Position numbers and translations under genes: made by a program
Shown here: positions 15,852-25,891 of the stretch, piece after piece
Numbering within the stretch: the first letter of the stretch is position 1
Layout: every line of letters starts with the position of its first letter
The notes under the pieces: generated by a model
What the model was told of the DNA's origin: nothing
Database searches by the model: none
The model's input: the letters and a program-made list of their open reading frames with translations, nothing else
Assembly: GCA_041920215.1 (NCBI GenBank)
Contig: JAYRSJ010000010.1
Span: forward strand, 82,729 to 146,728
DNA length: 64,000 bases
From: JAYRSJ01 sp041920215
GTDB taxonomy: Bacteria; Pseudomonadota; Gammaproteobacteria; Burkholderiales; Burkholderiaceae_C
Direction: 5' to 3'

Positions 15852-16439
15852 GCCCCGGCCGAGGCTCAGCTGCTGCTCCAGGCGCCGGTCGTGGATGCCG
15901 TGCTCGCGCAGGGCCTGCACTGTTGCGGCGACATAGTCCAGCGTGCTGCCATAGCGGCCGCGGGCATGCTGGAACACATGGCGCAGCTGCTGCTCATCCA
16001 GCGGCGGCACGCAGCTGGGGCTGCGGCGGCACAGCGTGAAGGCCAGCGCCCAGCCCAGCGGCCGGCCGTCCAGCCCGCGGCAGGGCAGCCAGCGCGGCGT
16101 GTAGACATTGCTGACCATCTCGCGCGCCCAGACCTGGCCCAGCACCGCCGCCGCCTCGGCGGCCGCCACGGTATAGAGCAGGCCGGTACAGCTGCCGCCC
16201 GCCACCAGGGCCGCCACCAGGCCGGGTTGCTCGGGGCTGCCGCGGTAGAGCTGGGAGCGCATGCGCAGCGCACGATGAAAGCCATGCACCCGTGCCGGCT
16301 GGCGGCTCTCGAACGCGAACTCCGGCCGCCAGATCAGCGAGCCGTAGGCAAACAGCCGCAGCTGCGGCCCGCGCTGCGGGTGCTGCCGCAGATCGCGCAA
16401 GGCCTGATGCAGCGCGGTGGGGGCGGGGGAGTCGTGCAT
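15828..16439 (-). CDS. chaC: ChaC-like gamma-glutamylcyclotransferase
   Basis: Predicted glutathione-specific gamma-glutamylcyclotransferase, 203 aa, giving 5-oxoproline and Cys-Gly. The N-terminal LRLFAYGSLIWRPEF holds the YGSL substrate loop. RVHGFHRALRMRS and GLVAALVAGGSCTGLLY follow as in bacterial ChaC proteins, and the catalytic Glu is probably the one in WAREM. The start ATG 16437-16439 precedes the conserved domain by about 25 residues. It is convergent with the MocA-like gene and divergent from edd, with 117 bases between starts. Confidence 0.85.
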   Translation of the reverse strand: MHDSPAPTALHQALRDLRQHPQRGPQLRLFAYGSLIWRPEFAFESRQPARVHGFHRALRMRSQLYRGSPEQPGLVAALVAGGSCTGLLYTVAAAEAAAVLGQVWAREMVSNVYTPRWLPCRGLDGRPLGWALAFTLCRRSPSCVPPLDEQQLRHVFQHARGRYGSTLDYVAATVQALREHGIHDRRLEQQLSLGRGLAELDFG

Positions 16440-16506
16440 GCATCGGCATGCTGCCACAGGGGCGGCCGCTTGTTCCCCGGCTGTAACCCCGGCCCGGTCT
16501 TGCTGA

Positions 16507-16521
16507 TGTAATATGGTTACC
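16507..16521 (+). promoter_or_regulatory. Possible HexR-type operator upstream of edd
   Basis: TGTAATATGGTTACC lies 36 bases before the edd ATG. It matches the known HexR operator form TGTAAT-N3-ATTACA at 10 of 12 half-site positions (TGTAAT perfect; GTTACC against ATTACA). A second half-site, TTACATC (16540-16546), makes an inverted pair with GATGTAA (16505-16511). HexR commonly represses edd/eda in proteobacteria, but no hexR gene is in the window. Match made by eye. Confidence 0.4.
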
Positions 16522-16556
16522 GATTCTGAATAGGGCGAGTTACATCGCCAAAGCGC

Positions 16557-18374
<1,818 letters not shown>

Positions 18375-18381
18375 GCCCCCG

Positions 18382-19011
18382 ATGAGCAAGGACACCCTCA
18401 GCCTGGCCAGCCACGGCCCCGTCATTCCGGTCATCGTGATCCAGCGCCTGCAGGACGCGGTGCCCCTGGCCCAGGCCCTGGTGGCCGGCGGGGTCAGGGT
18501 GCTGGAGGTGACGCTGCGCACCCCGGTGGCGCTGCCGGCCATCGAGGCCATCGCCCGCGCGGTGCCCGATGCCATCGTCGGCGCCGGCACGCTGCGCAGC
18601 GCGGCCGATGTCCGGGCCGCCCGCGATGCCGGCTGCCGTTTCGGCGTCAGCCCCGGCTTCACCGAGGCGATAGGCGCGGCCTGCCGCGAGCAGGGTCTGC
18701 CGCTGCTGCCGGGCGTCTCGACCGCCAGCGAGGTGATGCAGGCCAATGCGGCCGGCTACAGCTTTCTGAAGCTGTTCCCGGCGGTGGCGGTCGGCGGCCT
18801 CAATCTGCTCAAGGCCCTGGCCGGCCCGTTTCCGGATGTGGCTTTCTGCCCCACCGGCGGCATCTCGCTGGAGAGCGCGCCGCAGTTCCTGGCCCTGCCC
18901 AATGTGCGGGTCTGCGGCGGTTCCTGGCTGACGCCGCAGGACGCGCTGGAGCAGGGCGACTGGGCCCGCATCACCCGCCTGGCCGCCGAGGCGCAGGCGC
19001 TGCGGGCCTGA
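18382..19011 (+). CDS. eda: KDPG aldolase (2-keto-3-deoxy-6-phosphogluconate aldolase)
   Basis: Second Entner-Doudoroff enzyme, 209 aa, cleaving KDPG to pyruvate and glyceraldehyde 3-phosphate. The Schiff-base lysine is K130 (YSFLKLFPA), and the general acid/base Glu is at 42 (LEVTLRT). GAGTL, RFGVSPGF, LPGVSTASE and PTGGIS follow the class I aldolase barrel in order. Co-transcribed with edd. Confidence 0.97.
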   Translation: MSKDTLSLASHGPVIPVIVIQRLQDAVPLAQALVAGGVRVLEVTLRTPVALPAIEAIARAVPDAIVGAGTLRSAADVRAARDAGCRFGVSPGFTEAIGAACREQGLPLLPGVSTASEVMQANAAGYSFLKLFPAVAVGGLNLLKALAGPFPDVAFCPTGGISLESAPQFLALPNVRVCGGSWLTPQDALEQGDWARITRLAAEAQALRA

Positions 19012-19033
19012 GCCGCGGGGCCACGGCGGCGCC

Positions 19034-19582
19034 TCACTTCAGCTCGAACACCAGGCAGGTGGTGCTGGCGTGGGCATAGAGCTTGCCGTCATGCCCGACC
19101 AGCCTGGCTTCGGCGGTGGCCACCTGCCGGCCTGAGTGCGTGACCGTGCCGATCGCACGCACCCGCGGCACCTGGGCATTCAGGGCCCGCACCAGATTGA
19201 CCTTGAACTCCAGCGTCGTGTAGCCGCGCCCCTGGGGCATCACCGTGTGCACCGCGCAGCCCAGCGCCGAATCCAGCAGGGTGGCGAACCAGCCGCCATG
19301 CACGCTGCCCAGCGGGTTGTAGTGGCGCAGCAGCGGCTGGCCCTGGAACACCGCCTCGCCCTCGCGCACCGAGATCAGCGTGAAGTCCAGGGTCTGGGCG
19401 ATATGCGGCGGCGGCAGCTCGCCGTCCAGCATGGCCTGCATCTGTTGCAGCCCGGTTCGGCTGCGCACCTGCACCGGGCTGGCCAGGCCGGGTGCCAGCA
19501 GGCGCTGGCGCACCGCGGCCTCCTCGTCCAGCCATTGCTGCAGCAGGTCTTGCTCGGGGGGCTTGTGCTCTGGCTCGCTCAT
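19034..19582 (-). CDS. PaaI-family hotdog thioesterase
   Basis: 182 aa. An N-terminal helical extension of about 60 residues precedes a 4HBT hotdog domain. The active-site region is NPLGSVHGGWFATLLDSALGCAV, with the HGG and the acidic residue in the central helix (Asp). TTLEFKVNLVRAL and GRQVATAEARLV complete the fold. These enzymes hydrolyse acyl-CoA thioesters; the substrate is unknown. It is convergent with eda and divergent from the CAT-like gene, with no operon partner. Confidence 0.85.
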   Translation of the reverse strand: MSEPEHKPPEQDLLQQWLDEEAAVRQRLLAPGLASPVQVRSRTGLQQMQAMLDGELPPPHIAQTLDFTLISVREGEAVFQGQPLLRHYNPLGSVHGGWFATLLDSALGCAVHTVMPQGRGYTTLEFKVNLVRALNAQVPRVRAIGTVTHSGRQVATAEARLVGHDGKLYAHASTTCLVFELK

Positions 19583-19673
19583 GATGTCCTTTCAGGCAGG
19601 CAGTGGACGCGCAGCATGCCAGTTCTTGCGCCCGGCCGCTGGCACGCGGGCGACTCGCGGCTAGGATGCGCCG

Positions 19674-20327
19674 ATGCACTATCTGGACCTGACTTCGTGG
19701 CCACGGCGCGCCGCCTTCGAGCATTTCCGCCGGCTCGCCCATCCCTATTTCAATACCTGTGTACGGGTCGACATCACGGCCCTGCTGCAGCGCCTGGCTG
19801 CCGAGCCGATGCCGGGCCTGACGCCCTGGCTGGCCTACCACCATGCGGCGCTCGGCGCCGCCAACAGCGTCGAGGCCTTCCGCTACCAGCTGGAGGGCGA
19901 GCGGGTGCGGGTGCACCCCCGCATCGATGGCAGCAGCACGGTGCTGCGCAGCGATCGGAGCTTCGGCTTCGTCACGCTGGCCTACCGGGACTCGCTGGCC
20001 GAGTTCGTCGCCACCGCAGCGCCGGCGCTGCAGGCGGCGCGGCAGGGCAGCGGCGCAGCCGGCCTGGGGCCGCCCGGCCCTGAGGACGCTGTGATGCACA
20101 TGACCACCACGCCCTGGTTCGCCTTCAGCAGCTTCTCGCATCCGCGTGCTGCAGGTGGCCAGGACAGCGTGGCCAAGCTGGCCTTCGGCAAGTTCGAGCG
20201 CGAGGCGCACAGCGAGCGCGTCAGCATGCCGGTGGCGCTGGAGGTGCACCATGCGTTGATGGACGGCTGGCATGTGGGGCAGTTCTACCAGGCCCTGCAG
20301 CAGCGGCTGGACGCTGCATGTCGCTGA
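19674..20327 (+). CDS. CatA-like (chloramphenicol acetyltransferase family) protein
   Basis: 217 aa, the length of type A CAT trimer subunits. The active-site motif is conserved as HHALMDGWH (192-200), with the catalytic His at 193 and Asp 197. The NTCVRVDIT strand near 27-35 and FPWF-like TPWFAFSSF near 147-155 also match CAT. Chromosomal relatives of this kind are widespread and mostly uncharacterised, and often do not give resistance. Its stop lies inside the next gene, so it is co-translated with an FAD oxidoreductase, which argues for a metabolic acyl-transfer role (inference). Confidence 0.8.
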   Translation: MHYLDLTSWPRRAAFEHFRRLAHPYFNTCVRVDITALLQRLAAEPMPGLTPWLAYHHAALGAANSVEAFRYQLEGERVRVHPRIDGSSTVLRSDRSFGFVTLAYRDSLAEFVATAAPALQAARQGSGAAGLGPPGPEDAVMHMTTTPWFAFSSFSHPRAAGGQDSVAKLAFGKFEREAHSERVSMPVALEVHHALMDGWHVGQFYQALQQRLDAACR

Positions 20328-21643
20328 GCTATTACCGGGCCACGGCGGCGGCGGCCGGCCATCCGCCGCTGGCGCCCTCATCCAGCCGGGCGGCCGAGCC
20401 CGCGGTCGAGCTGGCCATCATCGGCGGCGGCTTCGCCGGCCTGGCCAGCGCCTGTGCGCTGCAGCAGCGCGGCCTGCGCTCGCTGGCGGTGCTGGAGGCC
20501 CAGGCCCTGGGCCATGGCGCCTCGGGCCGCAACGGCGGTTTCGTGTTCGGCGGCTACAGCCTGGACCCGGCCGCGCTGCTGCGTCAGCTGGGGCCGACCG
20601 CGGCCCGCTCGCTCTATGCGCTGACGCGCGAGGCGGTGGGCCTGATACGCGGCCGCATCGAGGCCCAGGGCCTGGCCTGCGACAAGATCGAGGGCGGCGC
20701 GCTGCTGGCCGACTGGTTCGACACCCCGGCCTCGCGGCGGCGCCTGGCGGACCAGGCCCGTCTGCTGCGCGAGCAGTTCGGCGTGCACTGGGAGGCGGTG
20801 GCGCCGGCCCAGCTGCGCGACTGGCTGCAGACCGAGCGCTATGGCGGCGGCCTGCTGGAGCGCGATGCCTTTCACTTCCATCCGCTCAAATACGCCCAGG
20901 CCCTGGGCCGGCTGATCGAGCAGCAGGGCGGGGCGGTGCACGAGCACAGCGCGGTCACGCGCATCGAGCGCCTGGGCGGCGCGGCCCAGGGCGGGCGCGG
21001 GGGCTTTCGCCTGCACACCGCCCAGGGCGCCAGCCTGCGCGCCGCGCAGCTGCTGGTGGCCGGAGGCGGCTATCTGCAGGGCCTGCTGCCGGCCCTGGAG
21101 GCAGCCCGGCTGCCGATCGCCACCTATGTGATGGTGAGCGAGCCGCTGGCGCCGGCGCTGAACCCGCTGCGCACGGCGGCGGCCGTCTACGACAACCGCT
21201 TTGCCTTCGACTACTACCGGCGCCTGACCGACCAGCGCCTGCTCTGGGGCGGGCGCATCTCGATCCGCGAGCGCGAGCCGCGGCGCATCGCGGCCCTGCT
21301 CAAGCGCGACCTGCTCAAGGTCTATCCGCAGCTGGCCGGGCTGCGAATCGACCATGCCTGGGGCGGCCTGATGAGCTATGCCCGCCACCAGATGCCGCAA
21401 ATCGGCCAGCTGGCGCCGGGCCTGTGGTTCGCCCAGGCCTTCGGCGGCCATGGTGTGGCACCCACCACCGCGGCCGGCGAGCTGCTGGCCGATGCGATCA
21501 GCGGCCGGCAGGCGCTGCCCGAGGCCTTGGCGCGCTACGGCCTGACACCGGTCTTCGGCCGCCTGGGGCTGCTGGCGGCCCAGGCCCGCTACAGCTGGGC
21601 CGAGCTGAACGACTGGTGGGCCGATCCGCGCCACACGGCCTGA
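20318..21643 (+). CDS. DAO-type FAD-dependent oxidoreductase (PuuB-like)
   Basis: 441 aa. The dinucleotide-binding motif AIIGGGFAGLASACAL starts near residue 33 and is followed by GHGASGRNGGFVFGG, a sequence characteristic of the DadA / gamma-glutamylputrescine oxidase group. The C-terminal part has WGGLMSYARHQMPQIG and QAFGGHGVAPTTAAGELLADAI, the FAD-closing segment. It probably oxidises an amine or amino acid. It overlaps the CAT-like gene by 10 bases. The pairing suggests that an amine is acylated and oxidised, but no substrate can be named. Confidence 0.85.
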   Translation: MSLSYYRATAAAAGHPPLAPSSSRAAEPAVELAIIGGGFAGLASACALQQRGLRSLAVLEAQALGHGASGRNGGFVFGGYSLDPAALLRQLGPTAARSLYALTREAVGLIRGRIEAQGLACDKIEGGALLADWFDTPASRRRLADQARLLREQFGVHWEAVAPAQLRDWLQTERYGGGLLERDAFHFHPLKYAQALGRLIEQQGGAVHEHSAVTRIERLGGAAQGGRGGFRLHTAQGASLRAAQLLVAGGGYLQGLLPALEAARLPIATYVMVSEPLAPALNPLRTAAAVYDNRFAFDYYRRLTDQRLLWGGRISIREREPRRIAALLKRDLLKVYPQLAGLRIDHAWGGLMSYARHQMPQIGQLAPGLWFAQAFGGHGVAPTTAAGELLADAISGRQALPEALARYGLTPVFGRLGLLAAQARYSWAELNDWWADPRHTA

Positions 21644-21680
21644 GCCGCGCCGCCCGCGGGCCGGCCGCTGATCACGGCGA

Positions 21681-22448
21681 TCACAGCTCCAGCTCGACGA
21701 TCACCGGTGCATGGTCGCTGGGGCGCTCGTTCTTGCGCGGCAGCTTGTCGATGACGCAAGACCTGACCCTGGTCTGCAGCGCCGCCGAGACCAGGATGTG
21801 GTCGATGCGCAGGCCCTGGTTCTTGCGGAAGGCCAGGTTGCGGTAGTCCCACCAGCTCCAGCTCTTGGCGGGCTGCTCGAAGAGCCGGAAGGCGTCGACC
21901 AGGCCCAGCTCCAGCAGGGCCTGGAAATGGGCGCGCTCCTCGGGCGTGCAGTGGATCTGGCCGGCCCAGGCCACCGGGTCGTAGACATCGCGGTCTTCTG
22001 GCGCGATATTGAAGTCGCCCATCAGCACCAGGCGCTCGTGGCGCTGCAGCTCGGTGCCCACCCAGGCGCGCAGCGCCTGCAGCCAGCCCATCTTGTAGAC
22101 GAACTTCTCGCTGTCGGGCGCCTGGCCGTTGGGGAAATAGGCGCCAATCACCCGCACGCCGTCCACCGTGCCGGCGATCACACGGGCCTGCTCGTCGGCC
22201 AGGCCGGGGATGTTCTTCAACGGCTCCAGCGCCGGGCTGCGGCTCAGCAGGGCCACGCCGTTATAGGTCTTCTGGCCGAACCACTGCACCTGGTAGCCGG
22301 CATCGCCAATCTCCAGCGCCGGAAACTTGTCGTCGGTCAGCTTGGTCTCCTGCAGCACCAGCGCATCGACCGGATTGGCCTTGAGCCAGTCCAGCAGCTG
22401 GGGCAGGCGCACGGCCAGCGAGTTGACGTTCCAGGTGGCGAGTTTCAT
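21681..22448 (-). CDS. xthA: Exodeoxyribonuclease III
   Basis: AP endonuclease/3'-exonuclease of base excision repair, 255 aa. The metal-binding Glu is E34 (LQETKL). Further conserved positions are WFGQKTYNGVALLS, MGDFNIAPED (catalytic Asp and Asn), FRKNQGLRIDHILVS and the terminal PSDHAPVIVEL (Asp-His pair). The start ATG overlaps the folA stop in an ATGA, so it is the third gene of thyA-folA-xthA. It is convergent with the oxidoreductase. Confidence 0.96.
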   Translation of the reverse strand: MKLATWNVNSLAVRLPQLLDWLKANPVDALVLQETKLTDDKFPALEIGDAGYQVQWFGQKTYNGVALLSRSPALEPLKNIPGLADEQARVIAGTVDGVRVIGAYFPNGQAPDSEKFVYKMGWLQALRAWVGTELQRHERLVLMGDFNIAPEDRDVYDPVAWAGQIHCTPEERAHFQALLELGLVDAFRLFEQPAKSWSWWDYRNLAFRKNQGLRIDHILVSAALQTRVRSCVIDKLPRKNERPSDHAPVIVELEL

Positions 22449-22966
22449 GGCTGGGAAGCGGGTTCATGGCGCTCGTAGCGCACAAAGTGATAGTGCCAGC
22501 CGCCCTCCGGGGCCGGGTGGGGGTGGCTGCTGCGCGCGGTCTCGCGGAACTGCGCGCGCGGCCAGGCCGGGAAGAAGGCATCGGCGCCCTCGAAGACCCG
22601 GTCCAGCTCGGTCAGCTCCAGCACATCGGCCTGCGGCAGCGCCAGCGCATAGATCTCGGCGCCGCCGATCACGAAGACCTTGTCCTGCGTCGCGCAAGCG
22701 GCCAGCGCCTCGGCCAGGCTGGCATGGACCTCGGCGCCGTCCAGCTGCAGGCCGCGTTGCCGGCTCAGCACGATATTGCGCCGGCCCGGCAGCGGGCGAA
22801 AGCGCGCCGGCAGCGAGTCCCAGGTCTTGCGGCCCATGATCACCGCATGGCCCAGCGTCAAGGCCTTGAAGCGGGCCATGTCCTCGGGCAGCCGCGCCAG
22901 CAGCTCGTTGGCACGACCGATGCCGCCATCGCGGGCCACCGCCGCGATCAGCACCAGCTCGCTCAT
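22445..22966 (-). CDS. folA: Dihydrofolate reductase
   Basis: NADPH-dependent reductase that regenerates tetrahydrofolate after thymidylate synthesis, 173 aa. The start ATG 22964-22966 overlaps the thyA stop in an ATGA. Key segments are LIAAVARDGGIGRANELLARLPEDM (split here: GIGRANELLARLPEDM), VIMGRKTWDSLP, RNIVLSR and VIGGAEIYALALP. The acidic residue in LPEDM fits the substrate-binding position. The C-terminus has the usual F(V)RYER-type strand. Confidence 0.96.
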   Translation of the reverse strand: MSELVLIAAVARDGGIGRANELLARLPEDMARFKALTLGHAVIMGRKTWDSLPARFRPLPGRRNIVLSRQRGLQLDGAEVHASLAEALAACATQDKVFVIGGAEIYALALPQADVLELTELDRVFEGADAFFPAWPRAQFRETARSSHPHPAPEGGWHYHFVRYERHEPASQP

Positions 22967-23775
22967 ACCGCCACCGGCGCCTTGATGGCCGGATGGTGCT
23001 GGTAGTCCTGCAGCTCGAAATCCTCGAGCTCGTAGTCGAACAGGCTGGCCGGCCGGCGCTTGATCCGCAGCGTCGGGTAGGCAAAGGGCGTGCGCGCCAG
23101 CTGGGTCTGCACCTGCTCGAAGTGGTTGTTGTAGATATGGCAGTCGCCGCCGGTCCAGATGAAGTCGCCCAGGGCCAGATCGCATTGCTGGGCCAGCATC
23201 TGGGTCAGCAGCGCGTAGCTGGCGATATTGAAGGGCACGCCCAGGAAGATGTCGGCGCTGCGCTGGTAGAGCTGGCAGGAGAGCCGGCCCTCGGCGACAT
23301 AGAACTGGAAGAAGGCATGGCAGGGCATCAGCGCCATCTGGTCCAGCGCGGCCACATTCCAGGCGCTGACGATGATGCGGCGCGAATCGGGGTTGCTGCG
23401 CAGCTGCTTGAGTACCTCGGCGATCTGGTCGATATGGCCGCCGTCCGGCTTGGGCCAGCTGCGCCACTGCACGCCATAGACCGGCCCCAGATCGCCATCG
23501 GCGCGCGCCCATTCGTCCCAGATCGTGCAGCCGCGTTCCTGCAGCCACTTCACATTGCTGTCGCCGCGCAGAAACCACAGCAGTTCCAGGATGATGCTTT
23601 TCAGATGCACCTTCTTGGTGGTCACCAGCGGAAAGCCCTCGTTGAGGTCGAAGCGCATCTGGTGGCCGAACACGCTGCGGGTGCCGGTGCCGGTGCGGTC
23701 GGTCTTGCTGACGCCCTGCTCATAGACATGGCGCATGAAATCTTCGTACTGGCTGCGGATGGGGCGGGAGCTCAT
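22963..23775 (-). CDS. thyA: Thymidylate synthase
   Basis: Converts dUMP to dTMP using methylene-THF, 270 aa. The catalytic nucleophile is C152 (LMPCHAFFQF). DRTGTGTRSVFG near 26-37, ELLWFLRGDSN near 64-74, QLYQRSADIFLGVPFNIASY and DCHIYNNHFEQV follow the family order. It heads the thyA-folA-xthA operon, linking thymidylate, folate and DNA repair. TAGAAT about 13 bases before the start could be a -10 element. Confidence 0.98.
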   Translation of the reverse strand: MSSRPIRSQYEDFMRHVYEQGVSKTDRTGTGTRSVFGHQMRFDLNEGFPLVTTKKVHLKSIILELLWFLRGDSNVKWLQERGCTIWDEWARADGDLGPVYGVQWRSWPKPDGGHIDQIAEVLKQLRSNPDSRRIIVSAWNVAALDQMALMPCHAFFQFYVAEGRLSCQLYQRSADIFLGVPFNIASYALLTQMLAQQCDLALGDFIWTGGDCHIYNNHFEQVQTQLARTPFAYPTLRIKRRPASLFDYELEDFELQDYQHHPAIKAPVAV

Positions 23776-24062
23776 GGCGGGATTCTAGGGGCTGGGTCGG
23801 GCGGGAGCCGGAGGCGGGAAAGGAAGTACCGGCGCTATTCAGGGGCAGGCTAGGCAGCTCAAGGCAGGCCGCCGAAGCACGGCATCAACCCGCCCCGATC
23901 CGCAGCTCACAGTGGCATGCTGCAGCAGCAAGCTAACGTGAAAGCCCGTGCGACCGACGCTCGTTGTGTAGTTGGCGCAGAAAAAGGCCGCGGTAGCGTG
24001 CGGAAACTCGCCGGGTCGAGCCGTTTGTCGCGCCGTAGACCAATGAATGAAGCCTCCCGCCC
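23776..24062. other. 287-base gap between thyA and the ABC exporter gene
   Basis: I find no supportable gene here. Both flanking genes are on the minus strand. On that strand CCGCGGCC followed by TTTTTC (about 23980-23993) lies about 70-80 bases after the exporter stop and could be a weak terminator. The remainder has no recognisable motif, tRNA or repeat. Base composition is somewhat less GC-rich than the neighbours. Confidence 0.4.
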
Positions 24063-25868
24063 TCACGCCCCCTGAAACTGCAGCGCTGCCAGCCGCGCAT
24101 ACAGCCCGCCGCGGGCCTGCAGCTGCGCATGGGTACCGACCTCGACGATGCGGCCTTGCTCCATCACGACGATGCGGTCGGCCCGCTGTATGGTCGCGAG
24201 CCGGTGGGCGATCACCAGGGTGCTGCGGTCGCGCATCGCGGCCTCCAGCGCCAGCTGCACCGCGCGCTCGCTCTCCGCATCGAGCGCGCTGGTGGCCTCG
24301 TCCAGCAGCAGCAGTGGCGGGTTCTTCAAGAGCGCGCGGGCGATGCTGATGCGCTGGCGCTGGCCGCCCGAGAGCCGCGTGCCGCGCTCGCCCAGAAAGG
24401 TGTCATAGCCCTGCGGCAGCTGCATGATGAAGTCGTGCGCGTGGGCGGCGGCGGCGGCCGCCTCCACCTCGGCGTCGCTGGCCCTTGGCCGGCCGTAGCG
24501 GATGTTCTCGCGCGCGCTGCTGGAGAACACCACGCTGTCCTGCGGCACCAGGCCGATGCGCTGGCGCAGCGCCTGCAGGCCCAGGCGTTCGATGGGCTGG
24601 CCGTCCAGCAGGATGCGGCCGGACTGCGGCTCGTAGAAACGCAGGAGCAGCTGCAGCACCGTGCTCTTGCCCGCGCCGCTGGCGCCCACCAGGGCCACGG
24701 TCTCGCCGGGCGCCAGGCTCAGCGAGAAGTCCTGCAGGGCCGGCTGGCCCGGCCGCGAGGGGTAGTGGAACTGCAGGGCCTCGATCTGCAGGCGCGAACC
24801 GCCGCTGACGGCCGGCAGCGCCAGCTGCTGGGCCGGCGCCGGCTCCTGGATGCGTGAACGGGTGGCCAGCAGCTCCATCAGGCGCTCGGTGGCGCCGGCG
24901 GCGCGCAGCACATCGCCCCAGACCTCGGCCAGCACCGCCACCGAGCTGACCAGCAGGATCACATAGACCACGGTCTGGCCCAGATGGCCGGCGCTGATGC
25001 GGCCGTCCAGCACCGCCTGCGTGCCCTGGTATAGGCCCCAAAGCATGGAGCCGAAGGTGGCGGTGATGATGAAGGCCACCAGCAGCGAGCGCACCCGGGT
25101 GCGCTTGCGGGCGGTGTCGAAGGCGGCCTCGTTGGCCGCGGCAAAGCGCTGCGCCTCGGCCTGCTCCTGCGCATAGCTCTGCACCACCGGCACCGCGTTG
25201 AGCACCTCGGCGGCGATCGCGCTGGTATCGGCCATGCGGTCCTGGCTGGCGCGGCTGAGCTTGCGCACCCGCCGACCGAAATAGAGGGCCGGCAGCACCA
25301 CCAGCACCAGCAGGCCCAGCACCTGGCTCATCACCCAGGGGTTGCTGAGGATCAGCATCACCAGCGCGCCCAGGCCCATCACCGTGTTGCGCAAGCCCAT
25401 CGACAGGCTGGAGCCCACCACCGTCTGCACCACCGTGGTGTCGGTGCTGATGCGGCTGATCACCTCGCCGCTGCGGGTGGTTTCGAAGAACTCGGGGCTT
25501 TGCCGCAGCACGTGGGCGTAGACGGCGCTGCGCAGATCGGCGGTGATGCGCTCGCCCAGCCAGGTCACCGCATAGAAGCGCGCCGCCGAGAACAGGCCCA
25601 GCGCCGCACCGACGCCGAACAGCGCCAGGAAATGCCCGCGCAGCGCCATCAGACGCTCGCCCGGGCCGGCAGCCACCAGGCCCTCGTCGATCAGGCCGCG
25701 CAGCGCCAGAGGAAAGGCCAGCGTGGTCAGCGCCGCGCCCAGCAGGAACAGCAGGGCCAGCGCGATGCGGCCGCGGTAGGGCCGCACAAAGGGCAGCAGG
25801 CCGGCCAGGGCTCTGGGGTTGGCCTTGGCCTTGTGATCGGGGGTCGGGTCTTGCGTGGCAGCATTCAT
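24063..25868 (-). CDS. ABC transporter, fused permease-ATPase (MsbA-like exporter)
   Basis: Half-transporter of the type I exporter class, 601 aa; it should act as a homodimer. The N-terminal domain has six membrane helices (about residues 30-310) with the coupling segment EFFETTRSGEVISRISTDT. The ATPase domain has Walker A GASGAGKST, Q-loop, signature LSGGQRQR, Walker B LLLLDEATSALD and H-loop IAHRL. It resembles the ABC exporters of unknown substrate found in many Burkholderiales rather than MsbA itself. It stands alone; the acetyl-CoA hydrolase gene upstream ends 23 bases before its start and may be co-transcribed. Confidence 0.88.
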   Translation of the reverse strand: MNAATQDPTPDHKAKANPRALAGLLPFVRPYRGRIALALLFLLGAALTTLAFPLALRGLIDEGLVAAGPGERLMALRGHFLALFGVGAALGLFSAARFYAVTWLGERITADLRSAVYAHVLRQSPEFFETTRSGEVISRISTDTTVVQTVVGSSLSMGLRNTVMGLGALVMLILSNPWVMSQVLGLLVLVVLPALYFGRRVRKLSRASQDRMADTSAIAAEVLNAVPVVQSYAQEQAEAQRFAAANEAAFDTARKRTRVRSLLVAFIITATFGSMLWGLYQGTQAVLDGRISAGHLGQTVVYVILLVSSVAVLAEVWGDVLRAAGATERLMELLATRSRIQEPAPAQQLALPAVSGGSRLQIEALQFHYPSRPGQPALQDFSLSLAPGETVALVGASGAGKSTVLQLLLRFYEPQSGRILLDGQPIERLGLQALRQRIGLVPQDSVVFSSSARENIRYGRPRASDAEVEAAAAAAHAHDFIMQLPQGYDTFLGERGTRLSGGQRQRISIARALLKNPPLLLLDEATSALDAESERAVQLALEAAMRDRSTLVIAHRLATIQRADRIVVMEQGRIVEVGTHAQLQARGGLYARLAALQFQGA

Positions 25869-25891
25869 GCCGCCAGTTTAGGGGCCGGCCC

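Noticed and set aside
19674..20327. Chloramphenicol resistance gene
   Set aside because: The CAT fold and active site are present, but chromosomal CAT-like proteins coupled to metabolic genes often give no resistance, and nothing mobile surrounds it.
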